Part shown: positions 18,627 through 27,094 of the stretch, piece after piece
How positions within the stretch are numbered: the first letter of the stretch is position 1
How the letters are laid out: the number at the start of each line of letters is the position of its first letter
Position numbers and translations under genes: made by a program
DNA from: Bradyrhizobium sp. JYMT SZCCT0180
GTDB lineage: Bacteria; Pseudomonadota; Alphaproteobacteria; Rhizobiales; Xanthobacteraceae
DNA length: 64,000 nt
NCBI RefSeq assembly: GCF_018130165.1
Contig: NZ_JAFCLZ010000024.1
Coordinates: forward strand, 62,001-126,000
Direction: 5' to 3'
Notes under the pieces: model-generated
Databases searched by the model: none
The model's input: the letters and a program-made list of their open reading frames with translations, nothing else
What the model was told of the DNA's origin: nothing

Positions 18627-19112
18627 TCAGCTTTGCGGCTGATCGTTCGGCGGGGTCGGGCGCGGCTTGTGCTGCGCCATGAACTGGTCGAACTCTTCCT
18701 TGTCCTTGGCGTGACGCAGGCGATCGAGGAAGTCGCGGAATTCGACCTGCTCTTCCTCGAGGCGCCGCAGCGTTTCGGTGCGGTATTCGTCGAAGGCGCG
18801 GTTGCCGCTCGAGGGCGGGCCGAAACCACCGAAGCCGAAACCACGGCGCTCCATGCGGCCGCGCATACGGTCCATCTTGTACTGCATCCGCTCCATCTTG
18901 TTCTGCCAGCGATCCTGATGACTCCAGCAACCCATTTTTCTGCTCCCTAGTGTGAAAAAGAGAAGGGCAAGCCCAATCGGCCACCAGATGATGAAGCCGA
19001 GGATGGTTACGGCGATCCAGCCGGGATGCCAGGGGCTATCCAGCATATGCGGGGGCCGACTGGTTTCTTCAGCGGGGCCGCGCCATCGATTGACATCTGC
19101 GGTGTAGGCCAT
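18627..19112 (-). CDS. DUF2852 membrane protein
   Basis: The 161-aa protein has a single hydrophobic segment (WIAVTILGFIIWWPIGLALLFF), a basic Met/Arg-rich coiled region (MERMQYKMDRMRGRMERR), a GFGFGGFGPP stretch and an acidic helical C-terminus (FDEYRTETLRRLEEEQVEFRDFLDRL). This is the DUF2852 layout, common in Rhizobiales and of unknown function. ATG 19112 has GGAG six bases upstream; 19124 is also possible. The upstream region contains a palindrome also found at the neighbouring TetR gene, suggesting repression by that regulator. Confidence 0.85.
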   Translation of the reverse strand: MAYTADVNRWRGPAEETSRPPHMLDSPWHPGWIAVTILGFIIWWPIGLALLFFTLGSRKMGCWSHQDRWQNKMERMQYKMDRMRGRMERRGFGFGGFGPPSSGNRAFDEYRTETLRRLEEEQVEFRDFLDRLRHAKDKEEFDQFMAQHKPRPTPPNDQPQS

Positions 19113-19146
19113 TTCCCTCTCCATGACGGCGATCACGCCGTTGTGA

Positions 19147-19192
19147 ATGTAAATAACATTTACATACCTAAACCATCCACGTTTTTTGTCAA
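19147..19192 (-). promoter_or_regulatory. Promoter and TetR-type operator of the DUF2852 gene
   Basis: ATGTAAA-TAACA-TTTACAT (19147-19165) is a perfect 7+7 inverted repeat. A TTGACA -35 box lies at 19187-19192 on the minus strand, and the palindrome covers the -10/start region. The same half-sites with the same 5-base spacer occur at the TetR gene start. Confidence 0.7.
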
Positions 19193-19218
19193 GCGGGCGG
19201 CAAGCGGCCGCCGTTAAA

Positions 19219-19947
19219 TTATTTTGGAGAGCCCCAAGGACCAGCCGGCGGAACCGGCGGCGGACCTGGTGGCTTGGGGTCTGCGGGGTCCTTCGCGGCA
19301 GGCCTTCGATCGGTCGGGAAACCGAGACCGCGCAGATAAATCAGCACTTCGGCTTCCAGGAGATCTTCGGCCGACATCGGCAGCTTGCGGCGCGCCGCAT
19401 CGCCCCGCGCGAACAGCGACGCCACGCCGTGCGACATCGACCAGATGTGCAAGGCCATCATCATCGCCGGCGGCCGCGGCATGCCCGGCGGCACCAGCGC
19501 GGCGAGACGCTCGGCCGCCGCCCTGATCACGGCGAAGGCGCGTTCGCTCGCCGCCTGCAGTGTCGGACTAAGATCGACTGGAAGGCCGGATTCGAACATC
19601 GCCGAGTAGAACGCCGGCTCATTGCGCGCGAAGGCGAGATAGGCTTTGCCGAGCCGCTCGAACGCCGTGACGGTGTCGGGTCGGCCGTCGTCCCAGGCTT
19701 GCAGCAAGAGCGCCTCGAACTGCTCGAAGCCGCGCTGCGCGATCGAGGACAGCAATTCATCGCGGTCGCGAAAATGCCGGTAAGGCGCCGCCGGGCTGAC
19801 GCCGGCCATGCGCGCGGCATCGGCAAAGGTGAAGCCGGCCGCGCCCTTTTCGGCGATCAGGCCGAGCGCCGCCTGCAGCAGCGCCTCTTTCAGATTGCCG
19901 TGATGATAGCCGCGCTCGGGGCGGCGGGGTTCTTTGCGCCAACTCAT
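19219..19947 (-). CDS. TetR/AcrR-family transcriptional regulator
   Basis: The 242-aa protein has the N-terminal signature GYHHGNLKEALLQAALGLIAEKG and the helix-turn-helix FTFADAARMAGVSPAAPYRHFRDRDELL. The ligand domain contains ALHIWSMSHGVASLF, seen in the WHG-type TetR C-terminal family. The last 25 residues are proline rich. Its start codon lies inside a palindrome (19939-19971) that shares half-sites with the DUF2852 promoter, pointing to autoregulation and control of that neighbour. The ligand is unknown. Confidence 0.93.
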   Translation of the reverse strand: MSWRKEPRRPERGYHHGNLKEALLQAALGLIAEKGAAGFTFADAARMAGVSPAAPYRHFRDRDELLSSIAQRGFEQFEALLLQAWDDGRPDTVTAFERLGKAYLAFARNEPAFYSAMFESGLPVDLSPTLQAASERAFAVIRAAAERLAALVPPGMPRPPAMMMALHIWSMSHGVASLFARGDAARRKLPMSAEDLLEAEVLIYLRGLGFPTDRRPAAKDPADPKPPGPPPVPPAGPWGSPK

Positions 19948-19971
19948 GTGAAAGGCTTTTACATGAGTTGG
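19939..19971. promoter_or_regulatory. Operator overlapping the TetR start codon
   Basis: CCAACTCATGT and ACATGAGTTGG form 11-bp arms around GAAAGGCTTTT. The core ATGTGAA-AGGCT-TTTACAT differs by one base from the 7-5-7 pattern at 19147-19165. Confidence 0.7.
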
Positions 19972-20125
19972 CTATAAAGGTCACTTATTTTGGGCGTTCA
20001 GGAAGGTTAACGGGCCGAAATGCGTTGTGGAAGCGGCCCCGCCGCGCCCCTGCAAGCGCGCGCTTCGTTCGTCTCGCCCCGTATAGGACGGGAAGAGAGC
20101 GATCCCGAGAGAAGGTTCCGGCGCT

Positions 20126-20551
20126 TTACCGCGCCTTGTGCGCATTTCCCTTCTGCAACTCCTCGAAGCCTTTGGCTGCCTGCTGCACTTCCTCCGAGAA
20201 ATCGGCCATCTCCTGCACCTGGCGGATTTCGATGATCTCGTTCTCCGAAGCCGGGCACTTCTTGGCCCAGGCGATCGCCTCCTCGCGCGACTTGACGTCG
20301 ATCATCCAGTAGCCGCCGAGCACTTCCTTGGCCTCGGTGAACGGACCGTCGGTGACGATGGGCTTGCCTGACGCGAACGACACCCGCGCGCCCATCGACG
20401 GCGGGTGCAACCCGTCGAGCGCGATCAGGACTCCGGCTTCACTCAGCGCCTCATTGTATTTCATCATCGCCGTGACGCGCTCGGGATCGAGTTGCACATC
20501 CGGCGCCGCTGTCTCATAGCCCAGGGGGATCATCAGCATCATGAATCGCAT
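20126..20551 (-). CDS. YciI/DGPF-family protein
   Basis: The 141-aa protein begins MRFMMLMIPLGYE and has the family motif TDGPFTEAKEVLGGYWMIDVKSREEAIAWAKKCP. This YCII-related fold is a dimeric ferredoxin-like barrel, and genes of this type commonly neighbour ECF42 sigma factors; no sigma gene is adjacent here. A second family member lies just upstream (20736) and a third at 32288. The biochemical role is unknown. Confidence 0.9.
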   Translation of the reverse strand: MRFMMLMIPLGYETAAPDVQLDPERVTAMMKYNEALSEAGVLIALDGLHPPSMGARVSFASGKPIVTDGPFTEAKEVLGGYWMIDVKSREEAIAWAKKCPASENEIIEIRQVQEMADFSEEVQQAAKGFEELQKGNAHKAR

Positions 20552-20595
20552 GGTGGTTCCTTCATATGTTCGAAGCGGAGTCCGATCTCACCTCC

Positions 20596-20721
20596 GTCAT
20601 TCCCCGATGCGCAATTGCGCATCTGGGGATGCGCCGTAAGGCGCAGGCCCGGAATCCATCAGGCCGCATGTTTTGTCGGCCGATGGATTCCGGGCTCGCG
20701 CTACGCGCGCCCCGGAATGAC
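20596..20721. repeat. Dispersed palindromic repeat, CATTCCCCGATGCGCAATTGCGC type
   Basis: The outer arms are GTCATTCC and GGAATGAC. Inside are GATGCGCAATTGCGCATC, a GCGCCGTAAGGCGC hairpin and GGAATCCATC...GATGGATTCC arms. It fills the gap between two YciI genes. Confidence 0.8.
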
Positions 20722-20735
20722 GAGAGGAGAGAGCA

Positions 20736-21152
20736 TCATTTCTTTCCAGCCTGCGCGCGCAGGCGATCTTCCTGCTCGCGCAGTTCGGGGGTGAACGCCT
20801 CGCCAAAATCCTCGGCCGCGAACACCTGGCGGATTTCGATCTCGGCGCCGCCGTCGAACGGCGCGCGCTTCATCCACGCGATCGCCTCGTCGAGCGATTT
20901 GGCGTTGATCAGCCAGAAGCCGGCGACGAGATCGCTGGTCAGGGGGAACGGCCCTCTGACGGCACTGCCCTCTCCGCCCTGATATTTGACCCGCGCGCCC
21001 TTCGAAGACGGATGCAGGCCCTCGCCGGCCTCCATCATGCCGGCCTTGACCAGTTCCTCGTTGAACTTGCCCATCGCGGTCAGCATATCCGTACTCGGCA
21101 TCACGCCGGCTTCGGTATCCTTGCTGGCCTTCACAATCACCATGAATCGCAT
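20736..21152 (-). CDS. YciI/DGPF-family protein
   Basis: The 138-aa protein starts MRFMVIVKASKDTE at 21152 with GGAG seven bases upstream; the longer open frame is rejected. The family motif is degenerate (VRGPFPLTSDLVAGFWLINAKSLDEAIAWMKRAPF). It is a divergent paralogue of the gene downstream. The pair may form an operon split by a repeat. Confidence 0.88.
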   Translation of the reverse strand: MRFMVIVKASKDTEAGVMPSTDMLTAMGKFNEELVKAGMMEAGEGLHPSSKGARVKYQGGEGSAVRGPFPLTSDLVAGFWLINAKSLDEAIAWMKRAPFDGGAEIEIRQVFAAEDFGEAFTPELREQEDRLRAQAGKK

Positions 21153-21281
21153 CGTTTCGCTCCGTTTTGTCGGACTGGCCGGTCGGCCGGTACCATCGCT
21201 CGTCAACATGACGAACCGGGTTTTGCGGCACCGACATGGCTTCCGAAATTATTTTGGAGGTAATGGTCCCATCAAACACCG

Positions 21282-21384
21282 CACCCTCATCCTGAGGAAG
21301 CCGCGAAGCGGCCGTCTCGAAGGATGGCCGCATCGGGGCTTCATGGTTCGAGACGCGCCTGCGGCGCTCCTCACCATGAGGGTG
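21282..21384. repeat. Dispersed repeat with CACCCTCATCCTGAGGAAG
   Basis: CACCCTCAT at the left and ATGAGGGTG at the right are the outer arms, with CTCGAAGGATG and GGTTCGAGACGCGCCTGCGGCGC inside. This is a very common rhizobial intergenic palindrome. Confidence 0.85.
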
Positions 21385-21405
21385 TGTCCTGTGGAGCCCG
21401 GTCCC

Positions 21406-21774
21406 CTACCCCTGCTGTTTGACGAATGCGCCGTTCTGATAGGTCGCGCCGAAATAGACGTCGATGCGCCTGATCCTGTCGCCCGCAAAAGCGAAGAACT
21501 CCGTATTGCGGAAACTCTTGCCTTCCCTGGCGACACATCGATAGGTCACGAACGCCGCCTCGCCCTCGACCATGATCGCTTCGAGATCCTGTCGTTCGAT
21601 CCAGTCGCTGTTCTGCCAGCACCGCGCGAAATAGCTCGCCTTGTCGATTTCGTCGTCATAGGGGCTGGTGAATCGGAAATCATCGGTGAACGCGGACTCG
21701 ACCGCCGCGCGGTCGTTCGCCAAATAGGCGGCGAACAGGTTGCGGATGATCCCGGTCTTGCTTGCGGAACTCAT
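21406..21774 (-). CDS. NTF2-like / SnoaL-fold protein
   Basis: The 122-aa protein (MSSASKTGIIRNLFAAYLANDRAAVESAFTDDFRF...) has the helical start and the FTSPYDDEIDKASYFARCW segment of SnoaL-like ketosteroid-isomerase-fold proteins. These have diverse or no catalysis. The start codon follows the GST stop without a gap, so the two are very likely translated from one message. Confidence 0.8.
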   Translation of the reverse strand: MSSASKTGIIRNLFAAYLANDRAAVESAFTDDFRFTSPYDDEIDKASYFARCWQNSDWIERQDLEAIMVEGEAAFVTYRCVAREGKSFRNTEFFAFAGDRIRRIDVYFGATYQNGAFVKQQG

Positions 21775-22428
21775 TCAGCGCTCCTTCGGCACCATACTGA
21801 AATAGGGCTCGGCCTCCTTCAGCACCCGTGCGAATGACGGCCGCGCCTTCAGTCGTTCGAGATAGGCGGCGAGGTTTGTTTCGCCGTCGCCGAACGGCAG
21901 CGCCATGCTGCCGTAGAACAGCGACGGCGCCGCGGCGCAGTCGGCGAGGCCGAAATCATCGCCCATCGCCCAGGCTCCGCCGGCCATCTGCCGGTCGATC
22001 ATCGCGTATGAAGTGCGCAGCTGCGCCCGCGCCTCCTCGACGCCGTGGGGGTCCTTCTTCCCTTCAGGGCGAAGCCGGTCGAGCATGATCTTCTGCATCG
22101 GCAGGTGCACATAGAGATCGTAGAAGCGGTCGCGCAGCCGGGTCTGCAGGGCCTCGTCAGCGTCAGCCGGAAGCAATCGCGTGCGTCCGGGATAATGGCG
22201 ATCGAGATATTCGATCACGATGCTCGATTCCGGGACGATCTCGCCCCTGGCATCGTCCTGCAGCACCGGAAATTTTCCGATTCCCCACAGTTGCAGCAGC
22301 GCGGCGCGTTCGGCCGGATTGCCGAGATCGACCAGCTTCGGCGTGAACGGGACGCCGTTCTCATAGAGCGCAATCAGCGCCTTCCAGCAGAATGATGACA
22401 GCGGGTGGAAATGCAGGGTCAGTGACAT
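21775..22428 (-). CDS. Glutathione S-transferase family protein
   Basis: The 217-aa protein has the thioredoxin-fold N-terminus (LTLHFHPLSSFCWKALIALYENG, then KFPVLQDDARGEIVPESSIVIEYLDRHYPG) with the conserved P and ES binding pair, and an all-helical C-terminus with GDDFGLADCAAAPSLFYGS. The likely catalytic residue is in the SSFCWK turn. It is expected to conjugate or reduce electrophiles with glutathione. It is coupled to the downstream SnoaL gene. Confidence 0.92.
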   Translation of the reverse strand: MSLTLHFHPLSSFCWKALIALYENGVPFTPKLVDLGNPAERAALLQLWGIGKFPVLQDDARGEIVPESSIVIEYLDRHYPGRTRLLPADADEALQTRLRDRFYDLYVHLPMQKIMLDRLRPEGKKDPHGVEEARAQLRTSYAMIDRQMAGGAWAMGDDFGLADCAAAPSLFYGSMALPFGDGETNLAAYLERLKARPSFARVLKEAEPYFSMVPKER

Positions 22429-22497
22429 CTAAGCTCCGGATGTTGAGGCACGCCAGCAAGACGAACCAGGGTTTGGCCAACCGACATTTGCGGCGAA

Positions 22498-23049
22498 CTA
22501 TTTCGAAGCTGCCGGCGCGTAGCGCAGGATCACGATCCCGGTCGACAACGCCCGGCTGTCCAGCAGCTTCAGCCTGGTCCGCGCGCCCTGCTTGAACAAC
22601 GGCGTTCCGCCGCCAAGGACAATCGGGTTCAGCGCGATGCGGAATTCGTCGATCACGCCGTGCGGGATCAGGTGCGAAGCCAGATCGGCGCTGCCGAACA
22701 GAAAGATATCCTTCGGCGCATCGCGCTTCAATTTGGTGACGGTGTCGGCCACTTCGCCCGCGAACATCCGCGTGTTGTTCCAACCGGATTGTTTCAGCGT
22801 GCGCGAGAACACGTATTTCGGCGCCGCATTCATGAAGTCAGCGACTTCGCCGGTCGCCTTCGGCCAATGGTTCGCCATCAGCTCATAGGTGACGCGGCCG
22901 AACAGCAATCCGCCGGCGGCGTTGAGCTGCTCGATCGACAATCGCTCCAGTTCCTCGCCCCAGACGTCTTCATGCCAGGAGATGTCCCGGTTCGGCCCTT
23001 CGACGAAGCCGTCCAGCGTCATCAGGTTCCACATGATCAGCTTTGCCAT
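22498..23049 (-). CDS. Dihydrofolate reductase-fold (RibD C-terminal-like) oxidoreductase
   Basis: The 183-aa protein begins MAKLIMWNLMTLDGFVEGP, the typical opening of the RibD_C/DHFR-like family, followed by GGLLFGRVTYELMANHWP and DIFLFGSADLASHLIPHGVIDEFRIALNPIVLGGGTPLF. It should bind NADPH, but the substrate is unknown and it is not a housekeeping DHFR. It is divergent from an HxlR regulator with a 94-base intergenic region, the usual arrangement for a target of that regulator. Confidence 0.9.
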   Translation of the reverse strand: MAKLIMWNLMTLDGFVEGPNRDISWHEDVWGEELERLSIEQLNAAGGLLFGRVTYELMANHWPKATGEVADFMNAAPKYVFSRTLKQSGWNNTRMFAGEVADTVTKLKRDAPKDIFLFGSADLASHLIPHGVIDEFRIALNPIVLGGGTPLFKQGARTRLKLLDSRALSTGIVILRYAPAASK

Positions 23050-23076
23050 CTCTGCGCTCCCTTAACTGATTGCGAT

Positions 23077-23111
23077 TTGCAACTGGTTGTATCCTGAGAC
23101 AACCGGTGCAA
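23077..23111. promoter_or_regulatory. Inverted repeat between the DHFR-like and HxlR genes
   Basis: CTGGTTGT-ATCCTGAG-ACAACCGG (23083-23106) is nearly perfect and extends outward as TTGCAA...TTGCAA-like flanks. Position and symmetry suit an HxlR operator controlling both divergent genes. Confidence 0.6.
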
Positions 23112-23143
23112 TATTGCAAGCAGTTTTTTCGGGGACGAATTCC

Positions 23144-23638
23144 ATGACCGACGATCAACGCTCCGGCTGCCCGATCAACCTCACGCTGGAAGTGGTCGGC
23201 GACAAATGGAGCCTGCTCATCATCCGCGACATGATGTTCGGCAACCGGCGGCATTTTCGCGAGCTATTGACCAAGTCCGAGGAAGGCATCTCCTCCAACA
23301 TCCTCGCCGACCGGCTGAAGACGTTGCTCGACGCCGACATCATCACCCGCGAGGACGATCCCAGCCACAAGCAGAAGGGAATCTATTCGCTGACCGAACA
23401 GGGCATCGAATTGCTGCCGGTCCTCGCGCAGATGGCAGCCTGGGGTTACAAATATCTCCCGGTTTCCGAAGAACTCGGCATCCGCGCCAGGCTACTCAGC
23501 GAGGGTGGGCCCAAAATGTGGGCAGAGTTCATGGACGAGTTGCGCGAGTCGCATCTTGGCGTTGCCAGACGCAAGAAGGGGCCGTCGGTCGGTGAACGGC
23601 TCCAGGCGGCGTATGAAAGTGTCGTCAACCGGACATAA
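23144..23638 (+). CDS. HxlR-family winged-helix regulator
   Basis: The 164-aa protein starts MTDDQRSGCPINLTLEVVGDKWSLLIIRDMMFG. It has the invariant Cys near the N-terminus (CPI) and the winged-helix segment RRHFRELLTKSEEGISSNILADRLKTL. HxlR/YodB-type proteins often sense electrophiles or oxidants through this Cys. The in-frame TTG at 23087 is rejected because it overlaps the putative operator. It probably represses itself and the divergent DHFR-like gene. Confidence 0.93.
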   Translation: MTDDQRSGCPINLTLEVVGDKWSLLIIRDMMFGNRRHFRELLTKSEEGISSNILADRLKTLLDADIITREDDPSHKQKGIYSLTEQGIELLPVLAQMAAWGYKYLPVSEELGIRARLLSEGGPKMWAEFMDELRESHLGVARRKKGPSVGERLQAAYESVVNRT

Positions 23639-23912
23639 CGTTCAAAAAGCTCAAGAATTTTGCTCCGTATGAATACGTAGGCCGGCAGGCACTGTCGGAG
23701 GCATTCACTCTGCCCATCAACGTGCACACACGACAAATTATCGCGATGGATGAAGGCGCACAGGAAGTTCACACCGGAGAGCGCGTCGCACGAATTTCAT
23801 CAGGCGAAACATTGGCGAGCGAGAATGGTTTACCGTTGATAAACGGGTATCTGCAACTTTTTCCCGAGTGAATTATTACAGCCCATTTTTTTCAAAAAGC
23901 GCGGAGCCTCAT

Positions 23913-25580
23913 GTGTTCAATCTGCTAAAGAAAGCAAACACCCAAAGCGCGCTTGCCCAAGCCGCTGCCATCAACAAGTCGCAGGCCGTGATCGAGTTCA
24001 AGCTCGACGGCACCATCGTCACCGCGAACCCGAATTTTCTCGGCGCCGTGGGCTACACCCTGGCCGAAATCCAGGGCAAGCATCACGGCATGTTCGTCGA
24101 TCCGGCCGAGCGCGAGAGCGCGGCCTATCGCGAATTCTGGGCGCGGCTGAACCGGGGTGAATTCCAGGCGGCGCAATACAAGCGGTTCGGCAAGGGCGGC
24201 CGCGAGATCTGGATCCAGGCGTCCTACAATCCCATTCTCGATAGCGGCGGCAAGCCGGTCGGGGTCATCAAGTTCGCGACCGACATTACGGCGCAAAAGA
24301 TCCACAGCATGGAGGACGCCGGCAAGATCGCGGCGCTCAGCCGGGCCCAGGCCGTGATCGAATTCAACATGGACGGCACCATCGTCACCGCCAACGAGAA
24401 TTTCCTCGGCGCGGTCGGTTACCCGCTCGATGAGATCCAGGGCAAGCACCACAGCATGTTCGTGGTCCCGGAAGATCGCGACAGCGCGGCCTATCGCGAG
24501 TTCTGGGCACGGCTGAACCGCGGCCAGTACGAAGCCGCCGAATACAAGCGCCTCGGCAAGGGCGGCAAGGAAATCTGGATCCTCGCCAGCTACAATCCGA
24601 TCCTCAACGAGGCCGGCAAGCCGTTCAAGGTGGTCAAGTTCGCCACCGACGTCACCGCGCAGAGGCTGAAAGCCGCCGACAATGACGGCCAGATCGCCGC
24701 GATCGTAAAGTCGCAGGCCGTGATCGAATTCAACATGGACGGCACCATCCGCACCGCCAATCCGAATTTCTGCGCCGCGCTCGGCTATTCGCTACCCGAA
24801 ATCCAGGGCAAGCATCACGGCATGTTCGTCGAGCCGAACGAGCGTAACGCGCCAGCGTATCGCGAATTCTGGGAAACCCTCAACCGCGGCCAGTATCAGG
24901 CGGCGGAATACAAGCGGATCGCCAAGGGCGGCCGCGAGATCTGGATCCAGGCGTCCTACAATCCGATCCTCGACCTCAACGGCAAGCCGTTCAAGGTGGT
25001 GAAATACGCGACCGACATCACCGCCCAGGCGATCGCGCGCAAGAAGGCCGAAAACGCCCGCGGCCTGATCGAGTCGGTAGCGGCGGGCAGCGAGGAGATG
25101 AGCGCCTCGATCCGGGAAATCTCCGAGACCATGACCAAGTCCAAGGCGAATGCCGCGAACGCGACCGCCCGGGTCGACGCCGCGGACGCGCAAGCTGTGA
25201 AACTCAGCGCCGCTTCGCAGGCCATGAGCGGGATCGTCGAGCTGATCGGCAACATCACCGGACAGATCAACCTTCTGGCGCTGAACGCCACCATCGAATC
25301 GGCGCGGGCGGGCGAAGCGGGCCGCGGCTTTGCCGTGGTGGCCTCCGAGGTCAAGAACCTCGCCAATCAGGCCAAGCACGCCACCGACACGATCTCGAAG
25401 GAGATCGAACAGCTCAACGGCGTCGCCAGCGAGGTCGTGGGCTCGCTCACGGCCATCAAGGAGGCGATCGCCAGCGTCAACGAGTTCATCGCTTCCACGG
25501 CGGCTGCCGTGGAAGAACAGAGCGCCGTCACATCGGACATGTCGTCCAACATGCAGCGCGCCTCCGCGGAATTGGCCTGA
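23913..25580 (+). CDS. Soluble triple-PAS methyl-accepting chemotaxis protein
   Basis: A GTG start with GGAG six bases upstream gives 555 aa; the frame is open from 23868. Three near-identical PAS domains of about 122 residues (each with QAVIEF.(L/M)DGTI.TAN.NF, GKHH.MFV, AYREFW and EIWI.ASYNPI) are followed by one MCP signalling domain with [32 protein letters not shown]. No membrane span exists, so it senses a cytoplasmic or redox/energy cue, perhaps through haem or flavin. A terminator follows. No che genes are nearby. Confidence 0.93.
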   Translation: MFNLLKKANTQSALAQAAAINKSQAVIEFKLDGTIVTANPNFLGAVGYTLAEIQGKHHGMFVDPAERESAAYREFWARLNRGEFQAAQYKRFGKGGREIWIQASYNPILDSGGKPVGVIKFATDITAQKIHSMEDAGKIAALSRAQAVIEFNMDGTIVTANENFLGAVGYPLDEIQGKHHSMFVVPEDRDSAAYREFWARLNRGQYEAAEYKRLGKGGKEIWILASYNPILNEAGKPFKVVKFATDVTAQRLKAADNDGQIAAIVKSQAVIEFNMDGTIRTANPNFCAALGYSLPEIQGKHHGMFVEPNERNAPAYREFWETLNRGQYQAAEYKRIAKGGREIWIQASYNPILDLNGKPFKVVKYATDITAQAIARKKAENARGLIESVAAGSEEMSASIREISETMTKSKANAANATARVDAADAQAVKLSAASQAMSGIVELIGNITGQINLLALNATIESARAGEAGRGFAVVASEVKNLANQAKHATDTISKEIEQLNGVASEVVGSLTAIKEAIASVNEFIASTAAAVEEQSAVTSDMSSNMQRASAELA

Positions 25581-25647
25581 TACGGGACCGCCAGCCCCTC
25601 GTATCGGTTCAATCAGCCTTCGGGAGCCATCCCGAAGGCGAGCTTAA

Positions 25648-25690
25648 CCGGCACCGCAGGCGCAGAAGCCGGCGGTGCCGGCTTTTTTTG
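25648..25690 (+). terminator. Terminator after the triple-PAS chemoreceptor
   Basis: CCGGCACCGC (25648-25657) pairs perfectly with GCGGTGCCGG (25672-25681), followed by CTTTTTTTG. It sits between the convergent chemoreceptor and cupin genes. Confidence 0.88.
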
Positions 25691-25705
25691 GGCTTCGGCG
25701 TTCGC

Positions 25706-26089
25706 TCAGACCTGCACCCACCGCCGCGTCACTTCCGTTGACCCCTCCACCGTGGCCTCGAAGATTGGCGACGCCAGTACGGCGTGGATGTGCAGCATGT
25801 CTGTGCCGGAATTGCGGAAGCCGTGCAGTTGCCCGGCCGGAACGATCAGGGATTGCCCCGATGTGACGATGCTGTGTTCCCCGCCGAGCCACATTTCGGC
25901 TTCGCCCTCGCGCACGGTGAGCACCTCCTCTACGGGGTGCGAATGCGTCGGGGCGCCGGCGCCGGGCGCGATCCATTGCTCGAAAATGCACAAATGCCTG
26001 GCGCCGTTGCGCGCCGAAACCAGCATGCGGGTTTCCACGCCCAGCCGCCATTGCTCCGGTGGCATATCCCTGACGTCAACCACCATCAT
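25706..26089 (-). CDS. Cupin-domain protein
   Basis: The 127-aa protein has both cupin motifs: GAGAPTHSHPVEEVLTVREGEAEMWLG (metal ligands H, H, E) and VPAGQLHGFRNSG (third His). It is a single-domain metal-binding barrel with no signal peptide. The substrate is unknown. It is convergent with the chemoreceptor. Confidence 0.88.
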   Translation of the reverse strand: MMVVDVRDMPPEQWRLGVETRMLVSARNGARHLCIFEQWIAPGAGAPTHSHPVEEVLTVREGEAEMWLGGEHSIVTSGQSLIVPAGQLHGFRNSGTDMLHIHAVLASPIFEATVEGSTEVTRRWVQV

Positions 26090-26242
26090 TGCCGGACCCT
26101 TTCGGTTGCCGTGACCTCGCGTGGTTTGAGAACGTGCGCCGGATGCGGCGCAGCATGCAAGCGCGGGCTAGCGGCAGGTTCGAGACACAATGAACGGCGT
26201 GGGGTATAGAGCGAAAGAATCAATCACCAGCGGACCTCCTCC

Positions 26243-27031
26243 ATGCCTCCTTCCCTATCAAAAGTCGCACTCGTCACCGGCGCCGCGCGCGGTATCGGGC
26301 TTGCGACCGCAAAACGCTTTCTCGCCGATGGCTGGCGCGTGGCGCTGCTCGACATCGAGGGCGAATTGCTGCGTGGCGCGGTCGCGGCGCTGGCCGATCC
26401 CGACAACACGCTGGCGCTGCATTGCGACGTCAGCGATGCCGGCGCGGTGGCCTCGGCGATGGCAAATGTGATCGGGCGTTTTGGGCGGCTCGATGCGCTG
26501 GTCAACAATGCCGGCGTCGCGGTGTTCGCGCCGCTGCTCGAGACATCGGACGAGGACTGGAACCGGATCCTCGCGGTCAATCTCACCGGGCCGTTTATCT
26601 GCACCAAGGCCGCCGCGCCCCTGATGCGCGAACATGGCGGCGGCGCAGTGGTCAACATCACCTCGATCTCGGCGGTGCGCGCCTCGACGCTGCGCTCGGC
26701 CTACGGCACCAGCAAAGCGGGGCTTGCACATCTGACAAAGCAGCTCGCGGTCGAACTGGCTTCGCTCGGCATCCGCGTCAACGCCGTCGCGCCCGGCCCG
26801 GTCGAGACCGCGATGGCGAAGGCAGTTCATACCCCGGAAATCCGCGCCGATTACCACGACGCCATTCCGCTCAACCGTTACGGCCTCGAAGAAGAACTGG
26901 CGGAAGCGATATTCTTCCTGTGCAGCGACCGCTCCAGCTACATCACCGGGCAGGTGCTGGCCGTCGACGGCGGTTTTGATGCCGCCGGCATCGGCTTGCC
27001 GACGCTGCGCGGGGAACGAAGGAACGGCTGA
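26243..27031 (+). CDS. Short-chain dehydrogenase/reductase
   Basis: The 262-aa protein has the cofactor loop TGAARGIG, the NNAG motif (LVNNAGVAVF), the catalytic Ser in NITSISAVRAS and the YxxxK pair in YGTSK, then PGPVETAM. The acidic residue in LLDIEGE after the second strand suggests NAD(H). The substrate is unknown. The ribosome site is weak. Confidence 0.93.
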   Translation: MPPSLSKVALVTGAARGIGLATAKRFLADGWRVALLDIEGELLRGAVAALADPDNTLALHCDVSDAGAVASAMANVIGRFGRLDALVNNAGVAVFAPLLETSDEDWNRILAVNLTGPFICTKAAAPLMREHGGGAVVNITSISAVRASTLRSAYGTSKAGLAHLTKQLAVELASLGIRVNAVAPGPVETAMAKAVHTPEIRADYHDAIPLNRYGLEEELAEAIFFLCSDRSSYITGQVLAVDGGFDAAGIGLPTLRGERRNG

Positions 27032-27069
27032 CTAAGCCTTGCCGGGGGCGCCAACGCTGACTAATTCAA

Positions 27070-27091
27070 CAGCTCCGGGACGAAGGAGCTG
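27070..27091 (+). promoter_or_regulatory. Hairpin sequestering the ribosome site of the downstream gene
   Basis: CAGCTCC (27070-27076) pairs perfectly with GGAGCTG (27085-27091). The right arm contains the AGGAG ribosome-binding sequence located just before ATG 27095, so the folded RNA would hide it. Confidence 0.5.
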
Positions 27092-27094
27092 CAC

